Below are positions 10,847 to 20,069 of a DNA stretch of 64,000 nt, in pieces. The stretch is from an uncultured beta proteobacterium (GTDB lineage: Bacteria; Pseudomonadota; Gammaproteobacteria; Burkholderiales; Burkholderiaceae_C). A program made the position numbers and the translations under genes. Below the pieces are notes generated by a model that saw only the letters and a program-made list of their open reading frames with translations, made no database searches and was not told where the DNA came from. The stretch covers positions 1 through 64,000 of the forward strand of contig CAIUDG010000079.1 of assembly GCA_903897925.1 (NCBI GenBank), written 5' to 3'. Position 1 is the stretch's first letter; each line of letters begins with the position of its first letter.

Positions 10847-12637
10847 TCACAGGTCTTCGGCGCCGAGCAGCATTTCGGTAATGCCCTTGCCGGCCTGCAC
10901 CATGGGGAACACGTTTTCTGTTGGATCGGTACGGAAATCCATGAACACGGTGCGGTCCTTCAGCTTGCGCGCCTCGCGCAGCGCCGGCTCAACGTCTTGC
11001 GGACGTTCAATCAGCATGCCAACGTGGCCATAGGCCTCGGCCAGCTTGACGAAGTTGGGCAGCGCATCCATGTAGCTGTGGCTGTAGCGGCCTTCGTATT
11101 CCACTTCCTGCCACTGGCGCACCATGCCCAGGTAACGGTTGTTCAGTGCGCAAATCTTGATGGGAGTGTTGTACTGCAGGCAGGTGGAGAGTTCCTGGAT
11201 GCACATCTGCACCGAACCTTCCCCGGTGACACAAAACACTTCGCTGTCCGGCTTGGCCAGCTTGATGCCCATGGCATAGGGAATGCCCACGCCCATGGTG
11301 CCCAGACCACCGGAATTGATCCAGCGGCGCGGCTCGTCAAAGCGGTAATACTGCGCCGCCCACATCTGGTGCTGACCGACGTCGGATGTGATGTAGGTGT
11401 CAGCGTCCTTGGTCATGTTCCAGAGCGTTTCCACCACATACTGGGGCTTGATCACGTCGGTACGCGAGCGGTCATAGCTCAGGCAGTTGCGGCTGCGCCA
11501 GCCTTCGATGGTGTCCCACCAAGCAGCCAGTGCCGCGGCATCCGGCTTGGTAGTGGCTTCACGGATCATGGAGATCATTTCGCTGAGCACGTCTTTCACG
11601 TCGCCAACGATTGGGATATCCACTTTCACGCGCTTGGAGATGCTCGACGGATCGATGTCGATGTGAATAATCTTGCGTTCGTTTTGTGCAAAGTGCTTGG
11701 GATTGCCAATCACACGGTCATCAAAACGTGCGCCCACGGCCAGCAGCACATCGCAGTTCTGCATGGCGTTGTTGGCTTCCACGGTACCGTGCATGCCCAG
11801 CATGCCGAGGAACTTGCGGTCGCTGGCGGGGTAAGCGCCCAGGCCCATCAGGGTGTTGGTGACCGGGCAGCCCAGCATGTCCACCAGAGTGCGTAACTCG
11901 TTCGAGGCATTGCTCAGCAACACACCGCCACCGGTATAAATATAGGGCCGCTTGGCCGCCAGCAACAATTGCAAAGCCTTGCGAATCTGTCCGCCATGGC
12001 CCTTGCGCACCGGGTTGTAGGAGCGCATTTCGACGGTGGCCGGATACCCTGCGTAGGGAACTTTCTTGAACGACACGTCCTTTGGAATGTCGACCAGCAC
12101 TGGGCCCGGGCGGCCGCTGCGCGCAATGTGGAAGGCCTTTTTCAGAACATCGGCCAGGTCCTTGGCGTCCTTGACCAGGAAGTTGTGCTTCACGATCGGG
12201 CGCGTAATACCCACGGCATCGCATTCCTGGAAGGCGTCCATGCCGATAGCATGGGTGGGCACCTGTCCGCTGATGATCACCATGGGAATGCTGTCCATGT
12301 AGGCGGTGGCAATGCCGGTCACGGCATTGGTCACGCCCGGACCGGAAGTTACCAGCGCGACGCCGACGTCACCGGTAGCGCGGGCATAGCCGTCGGCTGC
12401 ATGCACTGCGGCCTGTTCGTGGCGCACCAGCACATGCTGAATTGAATCCTGCTTGTAAAAAGCGTCATAAATGTGCAGCACTGCACCACCGGGGTAACCC
12501 CAGATGAACTTGACGTTTTCGGCCTGCAAGGCCTTGACCAGAATTTCTGCACCACGCAACTCAGGCACGGCGTTCGAAGACTTGGGGGAAGCGGAGGCGG
12601 TGGCCGCCGATGCGAGTTCTGCTTTGGAAATTTCCAT
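10847..12637 (-). CDS. ilvB: Acetolactate synthase large (catalytic) subunit
   Basis: This thiamine-diphosphate enzyme joins two pyruvates, or pyruvate and 2-oxobutyrate. The 596-residue protein has the three expected domains: the N-terminal PYR domain (ENVKFIWGYPGGAVLHIYDAF, catalytic Glu in RHEQAAVHAADGYAR), a central FAD-binding domain, and the C-terminal PP domain. The cofactor loop reads GEGSVQM…NN rather than the textbook GDG; this Glu variant occurs in beta- and gammaproteobacterial enzymes. The ATG at 12637 is chosen over the distal 12724 because MEISKAELAS leads into the domain. A 29-codon ORF ends 2 nt before it. Confidence 0.97.
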   Translation of the reverse strand: MEISKAELASAATASASPKSSNAVPELRGAEILVKALQAENVKFIWGYPGGAVLHIYDAFYKQDSIQHVLVRHEQAAVHAADGYARATGDVGVALVTSGPGVTNAVTGIATAYMDSIPMVIISGQVPTHAIGMDAFQECDAVGITRPIVKHNFLVKDAKDLADVLKKAFHIARSGRPGPVLVDIPKDVSFKKVPYAGYPATVEMRSYNPVRKGHGGQIRKALQLLLAAKRPYIYTGGGVLLSNASNELRTLVDMLGCPVTNTLMGLGAYPASDRKFLGMLGMHGTVEANNAMQNCDVLLAVGARFDDRVIGNPKHFAQNERKIIHIDIDPSSISKRVKVDIPIVGDVKDVLSEMISMIREATTKPDAAALAAWWDTIEGWRSRNCLSYDRSRTDVIKPQYVVETLWNMTKDADTYITSDVGQHQMWAAQYYRFDEPRRWINSGGLGTMGVGIPYAMGIKLAKPDSEVFCVTGEGSVQMCIQELSTCLQYNTPIKICALNNRYLGMVRQWQEVEYEGRYSHSYMDALPNFVKLAEAYGHVGMLIERPQDVEPALREARKLKDRTVFMDFRTDPTENVFPMVQAGKGITEMLLGAEDL

Positions 12638-12639
12638 GA

Positions 12640-12729
12640 TTAACCTTTGTGAATTTCTCTGACGAAAAACCTTGGGTGCCCCTTCGCAAACATTTGTGAC
12701 GTCGCGTCGGGACTTAAGGACCAAGCCAT
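12640..12729 (-). CDS. Possible 29-residue upstream ORF before ilvB
   Basis: An ATG at 12729 opens a 29-codon frame (starting MAWSLSPDATS) that ends with TAA two bases before the ilvB ATG. It is not rich in Ile, Val or Leu, so it does not look like a classic attenuation leader peptide. The close stop-start spacing could couple translation. It may equally be chance. Confidence 0.2.
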   Translation of the reverse strand: MAWSLSPDATSQMFAKGHPRFFVREIHKG

Positions 12730-12853
12730 GAACGCAGTGAATATTGCGCCGGACCAGGACCCGTTTGCCTTTTGAAGTGCAACGCGGATTATCGCACCAG
12801 ACCGCTTAATAAGGTAAACGAATTGTAAAAATAGCGTGGAGGCAATGCGATAA

Positions 12854-13450
12854 TTGGCCTTTTTTCGTGCGGATGTTTTTCACTTGGCATCAGAACAAGA
12901 ACTTGGCGAGTTCCTGAAAAGCGTTGAAAAGCGGGCCTTCAAACGATCGGTTTACCACGTTCGCAATGAGGAGTCGGCGCTCGACATCGTTCAGGAAAGC
13001 ATGATGAAGCTGGCAGAGCACTACGGGCACAAGCCCGTGGACGAACTGCCCATGCTGTTTCAGCGCATTCTCTCCAACTGCACATTGGACTGGTTTCGCC
13101 GGCAAAAAGTTCAAAACGCACTATTTTCCAACATGGGGGACTTCGAATCCTCCAACGAAGACGAAGATTTCAATCTGCTGGACACCCTCAGCGTGGCCGG
13201 CGGCTCGGACCTCGGAGAAAGCACCGAAAGCCAGACAGAACGGGCACAAACCTTGCGTGCAATAGAAATTGAGATTCAGCAACTGCCAGGACGTCAACGA
13301 GAAGCGTTCCTGATGCGTTACTGGGAGGATATGGACGTGGCGGAAACGGCCGCAGCGATGGGCTGCTCTCAGGGAAGTGTGAAAACACACTGCTCCAGAG
13401 CGGTTCAGGCACTGAGCCAGGCCTTGCATGCAAAGGGGATCAAGTTATGA
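12854..13450 (+). CDS. RNA polymerase sigma factor, ECF type
   Basis: This ~190-residue sigma factor has a region-2-like part (AFKRSVYHVRNEESALDIVQESMMKLAEHY, then DWFRRQK) and a region-4 helix-turn-helix (QQLPGRQREAFLMRYWEDMDVAETAAAMGCSQGSVKTHCSRAV). No ATG is available in frame near the N-terminus. Candidates are the TTG at 12854, with GGAGG 11-12 nt upstream, and the TTG at 12884, which would give the family-like start M-ASEQELGEFLKSVEKR. I use the first but the second is equally plausible. Its stop overlaps the next start (ATGA), and the next gene encodes a membrane protein that may act as its partner. The target promoters are unknown. Confidence 0.9.
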   Translation: MAFFRADVFHLASEQELGEFLKSVEKRAFKRSVYHVRNEESALDIVQESMMKLAEHYGHKPVDELPMLFQRILSNCTLDWFRRQKVQNALFSNMGDFESSNEDEDFNLLDTLSVAGGSDLGESTESQTERAQTLRAIEIEIQQLPGRQREAFLMRYWEDMDVAETAAAMGCSQGSVKTHCSRAVQALSQALHAKGIKL

Positions 13451-13887
13451 GTACACAGAGAATCACGTCGGCCCCGACCGATCTTGACCAGTTTGGAGTG
13501 GTCATTGCCAATCGTCTTTCGGACGGTCTGAATGACCTGCCGCACGACATCAGCGAGCGCCTGCGCGCGGCGCGCGTGCGCGCTGTCGCCAACCGCCAGG
13601 CTTCCAGCATTAAGGTGGCCGAGGTCGCCAGCGAAATTTCCTACTCCGGTGGCGCCGCCACCCTGGGCCAGGACGATGCCAATCCGATCTGGTGGCAGCG
13701 CCTGGCAAATCTGCTGCCCTTGCTGGCACTGGTGATTGGTCTGATCACGATTGCCGTCATCCAAGACGAGATCCGGGTTCGCGAGCTGGCAGAAGTCGAC
13801 GCCGAACTGCTGACCGACGAATTGCCGCCCTCGGCCTATGTCGATCCAGGTTTCGCGCAATTCATGCGAAGCAATCAACCGAAGTAG
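13447..13887 (+). CDS. DUF3619 family membrane protein, possible anti-sigma partner
   Basis: This 146-residue protein has one membrane-spanning stretch (about residues 87-107, LANLLPLLALVIGLITIAVI). The cytoplasmic N-terminal part is about 85 residues, starting with LDQFGVVIANRLSDGLNDLPHDISERLRAARVRAV. I recognise it as the DUF3619 type found next to this sigma factor in Burkholderiales. The four-base overlap with the sigma gene and the soluble-N/membrane-C layout suggest an anti-sigma role. That role is inferred, since no ZAS zinc motif (HxxxCxxC) is present. Confidence 0.85.
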   Translation: MSTQRITSAPTDLDQFGVVIANRLSDGLNDLPHDISERLRAARVRAVANRQASSIKVAEVASEISYSGGAATLGQDDANPIWWQRLANLLPLLALVIGLITIAVIQDEIRVRELAEVDAELLTDELPPSAYVDPGFAQFMRSNQPK

Positions 13888-13902
13888 TGGCCCAGGGGAT
13901 TC

Positions 13903-14649
13903 ATGCGTTTCGCTTTAGGTCTTTCTTGCAGCCAGGTCAATGTACGAATTGACCGTCGGCTGCGCGTGCTCCTTTGCTGTTTGCTGGCGCTTGGCGCCTT
14001 TTCCACGGCCCAGGCCCAGACGGCGGCAATAAGCAACGGCGTTGCGTCGGCGCCGAGCGCTGCACCGACCGTTGTGCCGGCCAGCGCACCAAGCCTGTCC
14101 GGCAATACCGGCAAGGCCCACGCCAGCGCGGCATTCTCCAACATACCCTGGTCCGCATTGACGCCCAGTCAGCACCAGGCACTGGCACCACTGGCCGACA
14201 CCTGGAGCGCGTTCAGCGAAGCCCGCAAACGCAAATGGATCACGATTGCCGACAGCCTGCCTACCCTGAGTGAAGCCGAACGCAACAAGCTGCACGAGCG
14301 CATGGAAGACTGGGCCAAGCTGTCGCGCAAGGAACGCGAGCTGGCGCGGCTGAACTTTGCCCAGAGCAAGAATCTGGCGAAATCCGACCGCGCCGCCAAT
14401 TGGGAAGCCTACCAGGCACTCAGCCCCGAAGAACGGCGCCGGCTCGCCGCACAGGCGCAACACAAGCCAACCGGAGCAGCGCTGGCCGTCAAGCCGGCGC
14501 CGGCAGAGCGTCTGGTGCCAGTCCCCCTGACCCGGCACACGCCAGAATCCGCACGCAACGCACTCGCGCTGCAGATGCAGCTGGACCCCAACACCTTGTT
14601 GCCGCGCAAAATTCCAGCCAGTGGTGCCAGCGCGCCAGGCAAACCCTGA
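13903..14649 (+). CDS. DUF3106 domain-containing exported protein
   Basis: This 248-residue protein has a signal peptide after a short basic extension (RRLRVLLCCLLALGAFSTAQA, about residues 23-43). An Ala/Pro-rich linker follows, then a charged helical DUF3106 region from ~residue 85 (SALTPSQHQALAPLADTWSAF, then ERMEDWAKLSRKERELARLNF and YQALSPEERRRLA). It probably acts in the periplasm in the same pathway as the sigma factor and DUF3619 protein, but no activity is known to me. Its stop shares one base with the next start (TGATG). Confidence 0.85.
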   Translation: MRFALGLSCSQVNVRIDRRLRVLLCCLLALGAFSTAQAQTAAISNGVASAPSAAPTVVPASAPSLSGNTGKAHASAAFSNIPWSALTPSQHQALAPLADTWSAFSEARKRKWITIADSLPTLSEAERNKLHERMEDWAKLSRKERELARLNFAQSKNLAKSDRAANWEAYQALSPEERRRLAAQAQHKPTGAALAVKPAPAERLVPVPLTRHTPESARNALALQMQLDPNTLLPRKIPASGASAPGKP

Positions 14650-15143
14650 TGGCGCCCCCACTCATGCGCCGTATGGCCTGCTGGCTGTACGAGGGAGTTT
14701 TGTTGTTCGCCGTGATGTTCATTTCCGGCTATCTGTTCGGCACACTCAGCCAGACCCGCAACGCCATGGACAACCGGCATGCCCTGCAGGCCTTTGTGCT
14801 GGTGATTCTTGGCATTTATTTCGGCTGGTTCTGGTCCAAGGGGCAAACCCTGGCCATGAAAACCTGGGACATCCGCATTGTTGACCGCGCCGGTCGCCCC
14901 ATCACCCAGGGCCGGGCTTTGCTGCGTTATGCGCTGTGCTGGGTCTGGCTGCTGCCACCGCTGATGGCGGTGGCGCCGTTCAGCCTGTCGGTCGGAGAAA
15001 TATCCGTCATCACGCTGGGCTGGATTGCAGTCTGGGCGCTGTTGAGCCGATTTCAACCCGAGCAGCAGTTTTGGCACGATGTGTGGGCGGGCACCCAATT
15101 GGTAAGCTCTGCCCCTCCGTCGAAAAAAGCCAAAACTCCATGA
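14649..15143 (+). CDS. RDD family membrane protein
   Basis: This 164-residue protein has the RDD pattern: an N-terminal RRMACWLYEGVLLF helix, a second helix (AFVLVILGIYFGWFW), the conserved GQTLAMKTWDIRIVD segment, GRALLRYALCWVWLLPP, and a final helix before WHDVWAGT. RDD proteins are small integral membrane proteins, some linked to ion or metabolite transport. No specific substrate can be assigned. It is translationally coupled to the genes on both sides. Confidence 0.85.
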   Translation: MAPPLMRRMACWLYEGVLLFAVMFISGYLFGTLSQTRNAMDNRHALQAFVLVILGIYFGWFWSKGQTLAMKTWDIRIVDRAGRPITQGRALLRYALCWVWLLPPLMAVAPFSLSVGEISVITLGWIAVWALLSRFQPEQQFWHDVWAGTQLVSSAPPSKKAKTP

Positions 15144-15535
15144 ACCCTCGCACCACTGCACCGGTCAACCCGCAAAAAGAACGCAAAGGCCTGAGCCGCG
15201 TCTGGCACGCTGCGGGCTACTCGCTTTCCGGGCTGCGCGCCGGCTGGGGCGAGCCAGCGTTTCGCCAGGAGGCCTTGCTGGCCATGGTGCTGTTGCCGCT
15301 GGCCTTCTGGATCGGCCAGAACTGGATTGAAATAGCCCTGCTGAGCGGCACCATACTGCTGGTCATGGTGGTCGAGCTGCTCAACACGGCAATTGAAGCG
15401 GCGATTGATCGCATCGGGCCGGAGTGGCATGACCTGTCAAAACGCGCCAAAGACATGGGCAGCGCGGCGGTGCTGCTGGCCCTGCTGCTAACGGCCGGCG
15501 TCTGGTGTGCTGCTGTTTACCATCGAATCTTATGA
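15140..15535 (+). CDS. dgkA: Diacylglycerol kinase
   Basis: DgkA phosphorylates diacylglycerol to phosphatidic acid, recycling lipid left from osmoregulated glucan or other envelope synthesis. The 131-residue protein is near the usual 120. It has three hydrophobic segments and the prokaryotic DgkA signature E-x-LNTAIEAAIDRIG…KRAKDMGSAAV around residues 75-112. The start overlaps the RDD stop by four bases (ATGA). It links this operon to membrane lipid turnover. Confidence 0.94.
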   Translation: MNPRTTAPVNPQKERKGLSRVWHAAGYSLSGLRAGWGEPAFRQEALLAMVLLPLAFWIGQNWIEIALLSGTILLVMVVELLNTAIEAAIDRIGPEWHDLSKRAKDMGSAAVLLALLLTAGVWCAAVYHRIL

Positions 15536-16119
15536 GCGAACCGACCTTTTCTCTCTGCGTCTACTGCGGCTCACGCCCCGGCACCAACCCCTTGTACGCC
15601 GAAGCGGCACGCGCCACCGGCCAGTGGATTGCCGAGCACGGCGGCCAGTTGGTCTATGGCGGTGGCCGCGGCGGCCTGATGGGCATCGTCGCGGATGCTG
15701 CACTGCAAGCGGGAGCACGCGTCATTGGCGTGATTCCACACGCCCTGGTGGAAAAAGAATGGGCACATGACGGCTGCACCGAGCTGCACGTGGTGGAAAC
15801 CATGCACGACCGCAAACGCATCATGGCGGAAAAGGCCGATGCCTTTGTCGCCCTGCCCGGCGGCATCGGAACCCTGGAAGAATTGTTTGAGGTCTGGACC
15901 TGGCGCCAACTGGCCTACCACGACAAACCGATCGGACTGCTCAACACCGCCGGCTATTACGACGGCATGCTGGGCTTTCTGCACAGTGCCGTAGAGCAGC
16001 AATTTCTCGGCGACTGGCAACTCGGTCTGATCAGCAGCGCAGCCACGCCCCAGGACTTGCTGCCAGAGCTGGTGCAGTCGGCCGGCATGCCCTGTGAGTC
16101 GCGCCTGAACCAGGTCTAG
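15532..16119 (+). CDS. LOG family nucleotide phosphoribohydrolase (TIGR00730)
   Basis: This 195-residue Rossmann-type protein carries the LOG signature PGGIGTLEELFEVWTW (about residues 109-124) and the early VYCGSRPGTNPLYAEAAR and VYGGGRGGLMGIVADAAL blocks. LOG proteins cleave cytokinin riboside 5'-monophosphates or AMP into base and ribose-5-phosphate. In bacteria without plant hosts the true substrate is usually uncertain. The start overlaps dgkA (ATGA). It ends the plus-strand run that began with the sigma factor. Confidence 0.9.
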   Translation: MSEPTFSLCVYCGSRPGTNPLYAEAARATGQWIAEHGGQLVYGGGRGGLMGIVADAALQAGARVIGVIPHALVEKEWAHDGCTELHVVETMHDRKRIMAEKADAFVALPGGIGTLEELFEVWTWRQLAYHDKPIGLLNTAGYYDGMLGFLHSAVEQQFLGDWQLGLISSAATPQDLLPELVQSAGMPCESRLNQV

Positions 16120-16167
16120 GCGGCAGGGCTTGCAGAGCCCAACGCCAGACCTGCGCTGGCCAGAAAA

Positions 16168-16515
<348 letters not shown>

Positions 16516-16528
16516 CTAATGGTCAGGG

Positions 16529-18205
16529 TCAGGCCCGAAAACGGTTCGTAATAGGATAACGCCAATCCTTACCGAAACTCCTATGGGTCACGCGAATTCC
16601 GACAGGCGACTGGCGTCTTTTGTATTCGTTGATTTTGATGAGGCGGGTTACCTTCTCGACATCGGCGGGCGCAAAACCGTCGGCAATGATCGATTCAATG
16701 CTCTGGTCGTTCTCCATATAGCGCTCCAGGATGGCGTCCAGCACCTCGTACGGCGGCAGGCTGTCCTGATCGGTCTGGTCTGGCCGCAGCTCGGCGCTCG
16801 GCGGGCGCGTGATGATGCGCTCGGGAATCGGCTCCACGCCAGTTCCAAAGGGGTCATTTTGGTTGCGCCAGCGCGCCAGCTTGAATACCGTGGTTTTGGC
16901 CAGGTCCTTGATCACCGCAAAACCACCGGCCATATCCCCGTATAGCGTGCAATAGCCGGTGGCCATCTCGGACTTATTGCCGGTGGTCAGCACGATGCTG
17001 CCGAGCTTGTTGCTCAGGGCCATCAGCAGCGTGCCGCGGATACGCGCCTGGATGTTTTCTTCCGTGGCATCGAGCGGCAGGCCCGCAAACTCCGCCGCCA
17101 GCGACTCATTGAAGGCCTCAAACTCGGGCACGATGGAAATTTCGTCGTAGCGCACACCCAGCCGCTGCGCCATGTCACGCGCGTCAATCCAGCTAATGTC
17201 GGCGGTATAGGGCGATGGCATCATCACCGCACGCACGCGCTGCGGCCCCAGCGCATCCACCGCCAGCGCCAGCACCAGCGCCGAATCGATGCCGCCGGAC
17301 AGCCCCAGCAAGGCGCCCGGGAAGCGGTTTTTCTCAATGTAATCGCGCACCCCCAGCACCAGGGCATCCCAGAGATCGGCCAGCGGACTGCGTTGCGGCT
17401 CCACGCTGGCTGCCAGTTGCAGGCCCGAAGCGCCACGCTGGAGGGTGATCTCGAACAAGTCTTCCCGAAAACTCGGCGCACGCCCGGCCACCGCACCGTC
17501 CGCTGCCAGGGCAAACGAGTGTCCTTCAAACACGACTTCGTCCTGGCCGCCCACCAGATGGGCATAAACCAGCGGCAAATCGCAGGCACGGGCGCGCTGC
17601 GCCATTACCGCCTCGCGCTCGTAACCCTTGCCGATGTGGAACGGTGAGGCATTGATGACGGCCAACAATTCGGCCCCGGCGGCGCTGGCAGCGCGCGCCG
17701 GCGCTTCGAACCAGGCGTCCTCGCAAATCAGCAGGCCGACCCGCAGCGCGTCGCTGCCCGCACCCACTTCAAACACACAGACGCCGTCGCCCGGCGTGAA
17801 ATAACGGCGCTCATCAAACACCTGGTAGTTCGGCAATTCGCGTTTGGCGTAGTGGGCCACCACCTGGCCTTCACGCAACACGCTAGCCGCGTTGTAACGC
17901 AGAGAAGTGGACACCGAGCGGGTGCGCTGGTCGCCGCCGGTGGGATGCCCCACCACTACGCTCAGGCCTTTCAGGTCGGCCATGCGCGCGGCCATCGAAA
18001 TCAGGGCATCATCGCAGGCTTGGATAAATGCGGGGCGCAGGAACAAGTCTTCGGCGGCATAGCCGCACAGTGATAGCTCGGGCGTCAACAGCAGTTGTGC
18101 GCCGCGTGCATGGGCTTGCTGCGCGGCCTGGACAATTTTTTGGGCGTTACCCTCCAGGTCGCCAACGACAAAATTAAGTTGCGCAATGCACAGTTTGAGA
18201 GTCAT
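16529..18205 (-). CDS. nadE: NAD+ synthase, glutamine-hydrolysing
   Basis: NadE amidates nicotinic acid adenine dinucleotide to NAD+ using glutamine. The 558-residue two-domain form is seen. The N-terminal nitrilase-type glutaminase (about residues 1-255) has the Glu (LLTPELSLCGYAAEDL), Lys (YAKRELPNYQVFDE) and Cys (GLLICEDAW) triad. The C-terminal synthetase has the PP-loop LGLSGGIDSALVLALA and LTTGNKSEMATGYCTLYGD. It is upstream of and co-directional with the PII gene, an arrangement suggesting nitrogen control of NAD synthesis. Confidence 0.97.
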   Translation of the reverse strand: MTLKLCIAQLNFVVGDLEGNAQKIVQAAQQAHARGAQLLLTPELSLCGYAAEDLFLRPAFIQACDDALISMAARMADLKGLSVVVGHPTGGDQRTRSVSTSLRYNAASVLREGQVVAHYAKRELPNYQVFDERRYFTPGDGVCVFEVGAGSDALRVGLLICEDAWFEAPARAASAAGAELLAVINASPFHIGKGYEREAVMAQRARACDLPLVYAHLVGGQDEVVFEGHSFALAADGAVAGRAPSFREDLFEITLQRGASGLQLAASVEPQRSPLADLWDALVLGVRDYIEKNRFPGALLGLSGGIDSALVLALAVDALGPQRVRAVMMPSPYTADISWIDARDMAQRLGVRYDEISIVPEFEAFNESLAAEFAGLPLDATEENIQARIRGTLLMALSNKLGSIVLTTGNKSEMATGYCTLYGDMAGGFAVIKDLAKTTVFKLARWRNQNDPFGTGVEPIPERIITRPPSAELRPDQTDQDSLPPYEVLDAILERYMENDQSIESIIADGFAPADVEKVTRLIKINEYKRRQSPVGIRVTHRSFGKDWRYPITNRFRA

Positions 18206-18267
18206 GAAACACGAATATTGGGTTGGTCAGCGCGACGGAAATTCGCGCACAGCGTGCGAAAAACAGC

Positions 18268-19428
18268 ATGGATGATTATGTCATTCACACCTGCAGCGCG
18301 CCCGGCGAGCTCCATGCGGCGTCCTGGGACGCGCTGCTGAGCAGCCAGTCGCAGCCCACGCCCTTCATGCGCCACGCCTATCTGCTGGCGTTGCACCAGA
18401 GCGCCAGCGCCTGCCCCGACACGGGCTGGACACCGCACTACGTCACCCTGTGCGACGCCCAAGGACTGGCCGCCGCGGCGGTGCTATTCATCAAGACCCA
18501 CTCCTACGGCGAATATGTCTTTGACTGGGCCTGGGCCCGCGCCTACCAGGAACATGGCGTGCCCTACTACCCGAAAGGCGTGCTCGCAGTGCCCTTCACA
18601 CCCGTGCCTGGCGCCCGGCTGCTGGCACGCGACGCAGCGGCACGAAGCCGGCTGCTGCAGGTGCTGATTGGACAGTGCCGGCAGCTCGGCCTGTCCTCCA
18701 TGCACCTGCTATTTGCCGCCGATGACGATGTACAGGCCGCCACTGCCGCCGGCCTGCTGCTGCGCAGCACTGTGCAATTCCATTGGCACAACCAGCATCC
18801 CGGCTACCAGTCTTTTGAAGACTTCCTGGCCCGCCTGGCACAGGACAAACGCAAAAAAATCCGCCAGGAACGGCGCAAGGTCGCCGCCGCCGGAGTGCAG
18901 TTTCGGCACTCCAGCGGTGCCGGCATCAGTTCCCGGGACTGGGACTTCTTCTACCAATGCTATGAGCGCACCTACCTGGAACACGGCAATCTGCCTTACC
19001 TGACACGGGACTTCTTTGCCCGCATGGCGCAGCAGATGGCGGACAGCTGGCTGCTATTTATTGCCGAACGCGATGGCCAGCCGATCGCCAGCAGCCTGCT
19101 GGCGATCGATCCGCAGCAGAAGGTCGCTTATGGCCGCTACTGGGGCGCACTGGAACGCGTGGACTGCCTGCACTTTGAAGCCTGCTACTACCAACCGCTG
19201 GAATGGTGCATCGCCCAGGGCTACCAGCGCTTTGAAGGCGGCGCCCAGGGCGAGCACAAAATGGCGCGCGCCCTGATGCCGGTGGCAACCACCAGCGCCC
19301 ACTGGATTGCCCATCCGGGCTTCGCCCAAGCGCTGACGCATTACCTGGAGCGCGAAGACCAGGGCATGCGCGGCTATCTGCAGGATCTGGAACAGCACAC
19401 GCCGTTCCGCGAGACCGTAGGCGATTGA
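18268..19428 (+). CDS. GNAT/FemAB-like N-acyltransferase (COG3146 type)
   Basis: This 386-residue protein matches the conserved COG3146 family. It has WDALLSSQSQPTPFMRHAYLLAL at the N-terminus, PYYPKGVLAVPFTPVPG, a central LAQDKRKKIRQERRKV basic helix, and YGRYWGALERVDCLHFEACYYQPLEWCI with GAQGEHKMARAL near the C-terminus. The fold is that of GNAT/FemX-type acyltransferases, but the substrate is not known to me. I start at ATG 18268 rather than the upstream TTG 18223. It is divergent from nadE, 62 bp away. Confidence 0.85.
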   Translation: MDDYVIHTCSAPGELHAASWDALLSSQSQPTPFMRHAYLLALHQSASACPDTGWTPHYVTLCDAQGLAAAAVLFIKTHSYGEYVFDWAWARAYQEHGVPYYPKGVLAVPFTPVPGARLLARDAAARSRLLQVLIGQCRQLGLSSMHLLFAADDDVQAATAAGLLLRSTVQFHWHNQHPGYQSFEDFLARLAQDKRKKIRQERRKVAAAGVQFRHSSGAGISSRDWDFFYQCYERTYLEHGNLPYLTRDFFARMAQQMADSWLLFIAERDGQPIASSLLAIDPQQKVAYGRYWGALERVDCLHFEACYYQPLEWCIAQGYQRFEGGAQGEHKMARALMPVATTSAHWIAHPGFAQALTHYLEREDQGMRGYLQDLEQHTPFRETVGD

Positions 19429-19449
19429 ACCCCGGCAACTGAACCCGTC

Positions 19450-19938
19450 TCAGTCGGCAACGCCCAACTCGGCATTGCTCAGCAAGGCCTCGACGTTCAT
19501 CACAATCAGGGTGCGCTCGCCAATTTTGACCAGGCCGCGAATAAAACGGGCATCGACCCGGGTATCAAACTGGGGTGCCGGCTTGATTGATTCCGACTGG
19601 ATCGTCAGGACGTCGGCCACCGAATCCACCACCGCGCCAACCACCGTACCCAGAATGTTGAGAATGATGACCACAGTGAAATCGTTGTATTGCACCGTGC
19701 TGATGCCGAGCTTCAAACGCAAATCCGCAATCGGCACAATAACGCCCCGCAAATTGATCACGCCCTTGATGAAATCGGGCGAATTCACCATGCGCGTCGG
19801 CTCTTCGTAAGAACGGATTTCCTGCACTTTCAGAATATCAATCGCATATTCCTCAGAACCTAAGCGCAGTGTCAGGTATTGCGAGGACTGGTCGGCAGAC
19901 GGACCAGGCGTTGACGAAAGTATTTTGGGGGCGTCCAT
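19450..19938 (-). CDS. cheW: Chemotaxis coupling protein CheW
   Basis: CheW links methyl-accepting chemoreceptors to the kinase CheA. The 162-residue protein shows the CheW beta-barrel: QYLTLRLGSEEYAIDILKVQEIRSYEEPTRMVNSPDFIKGVINLRGVIVPI, then VGAVVDSVADVLTI. I choose the ATG at 19938 (MDAPKILSST), since the long upstream extension is Pro-rich and unlike the family. No cheA, receptor or flagellar gene is in the window, so this is an isolated copy downstream of ppa. Gene order alone does not tell which pathway it serves. Confidence 0.93.
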   Translation of the reverse strand: MDAPKILSSTPGPSADQSSQYLTLRLGSEEYAIDILKVQEIRSYEEPTRMVNSPDFIKGVINLRGVIVPIADLRLKLGISTVQYNDFTVVIILNILGTVVGAVVDSVADVLTIQSESIKPAPQFDTRVDARFIRGLVKIGERTLIVMNVEALLSNAELGVAD

Positions 19939-20069
19939 GCAGTTACTCCTTGACGGCGTTGGCTCCAACGGCGGCCGTTGCGCAGAGTCATCATACACGG
20001 GGGCATGCCCTGCCTGCGCAGGCAGAGGCAGCAGCAAGCGCGCCAGTGCGCGCCTGCATCAGGGCCGCA

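Noticed and set aside
12728-12775. 15-codon plus-strand frame before the sigma factor gene
   Set aside because: Too short, no ribosome site, and out of any coupled position.
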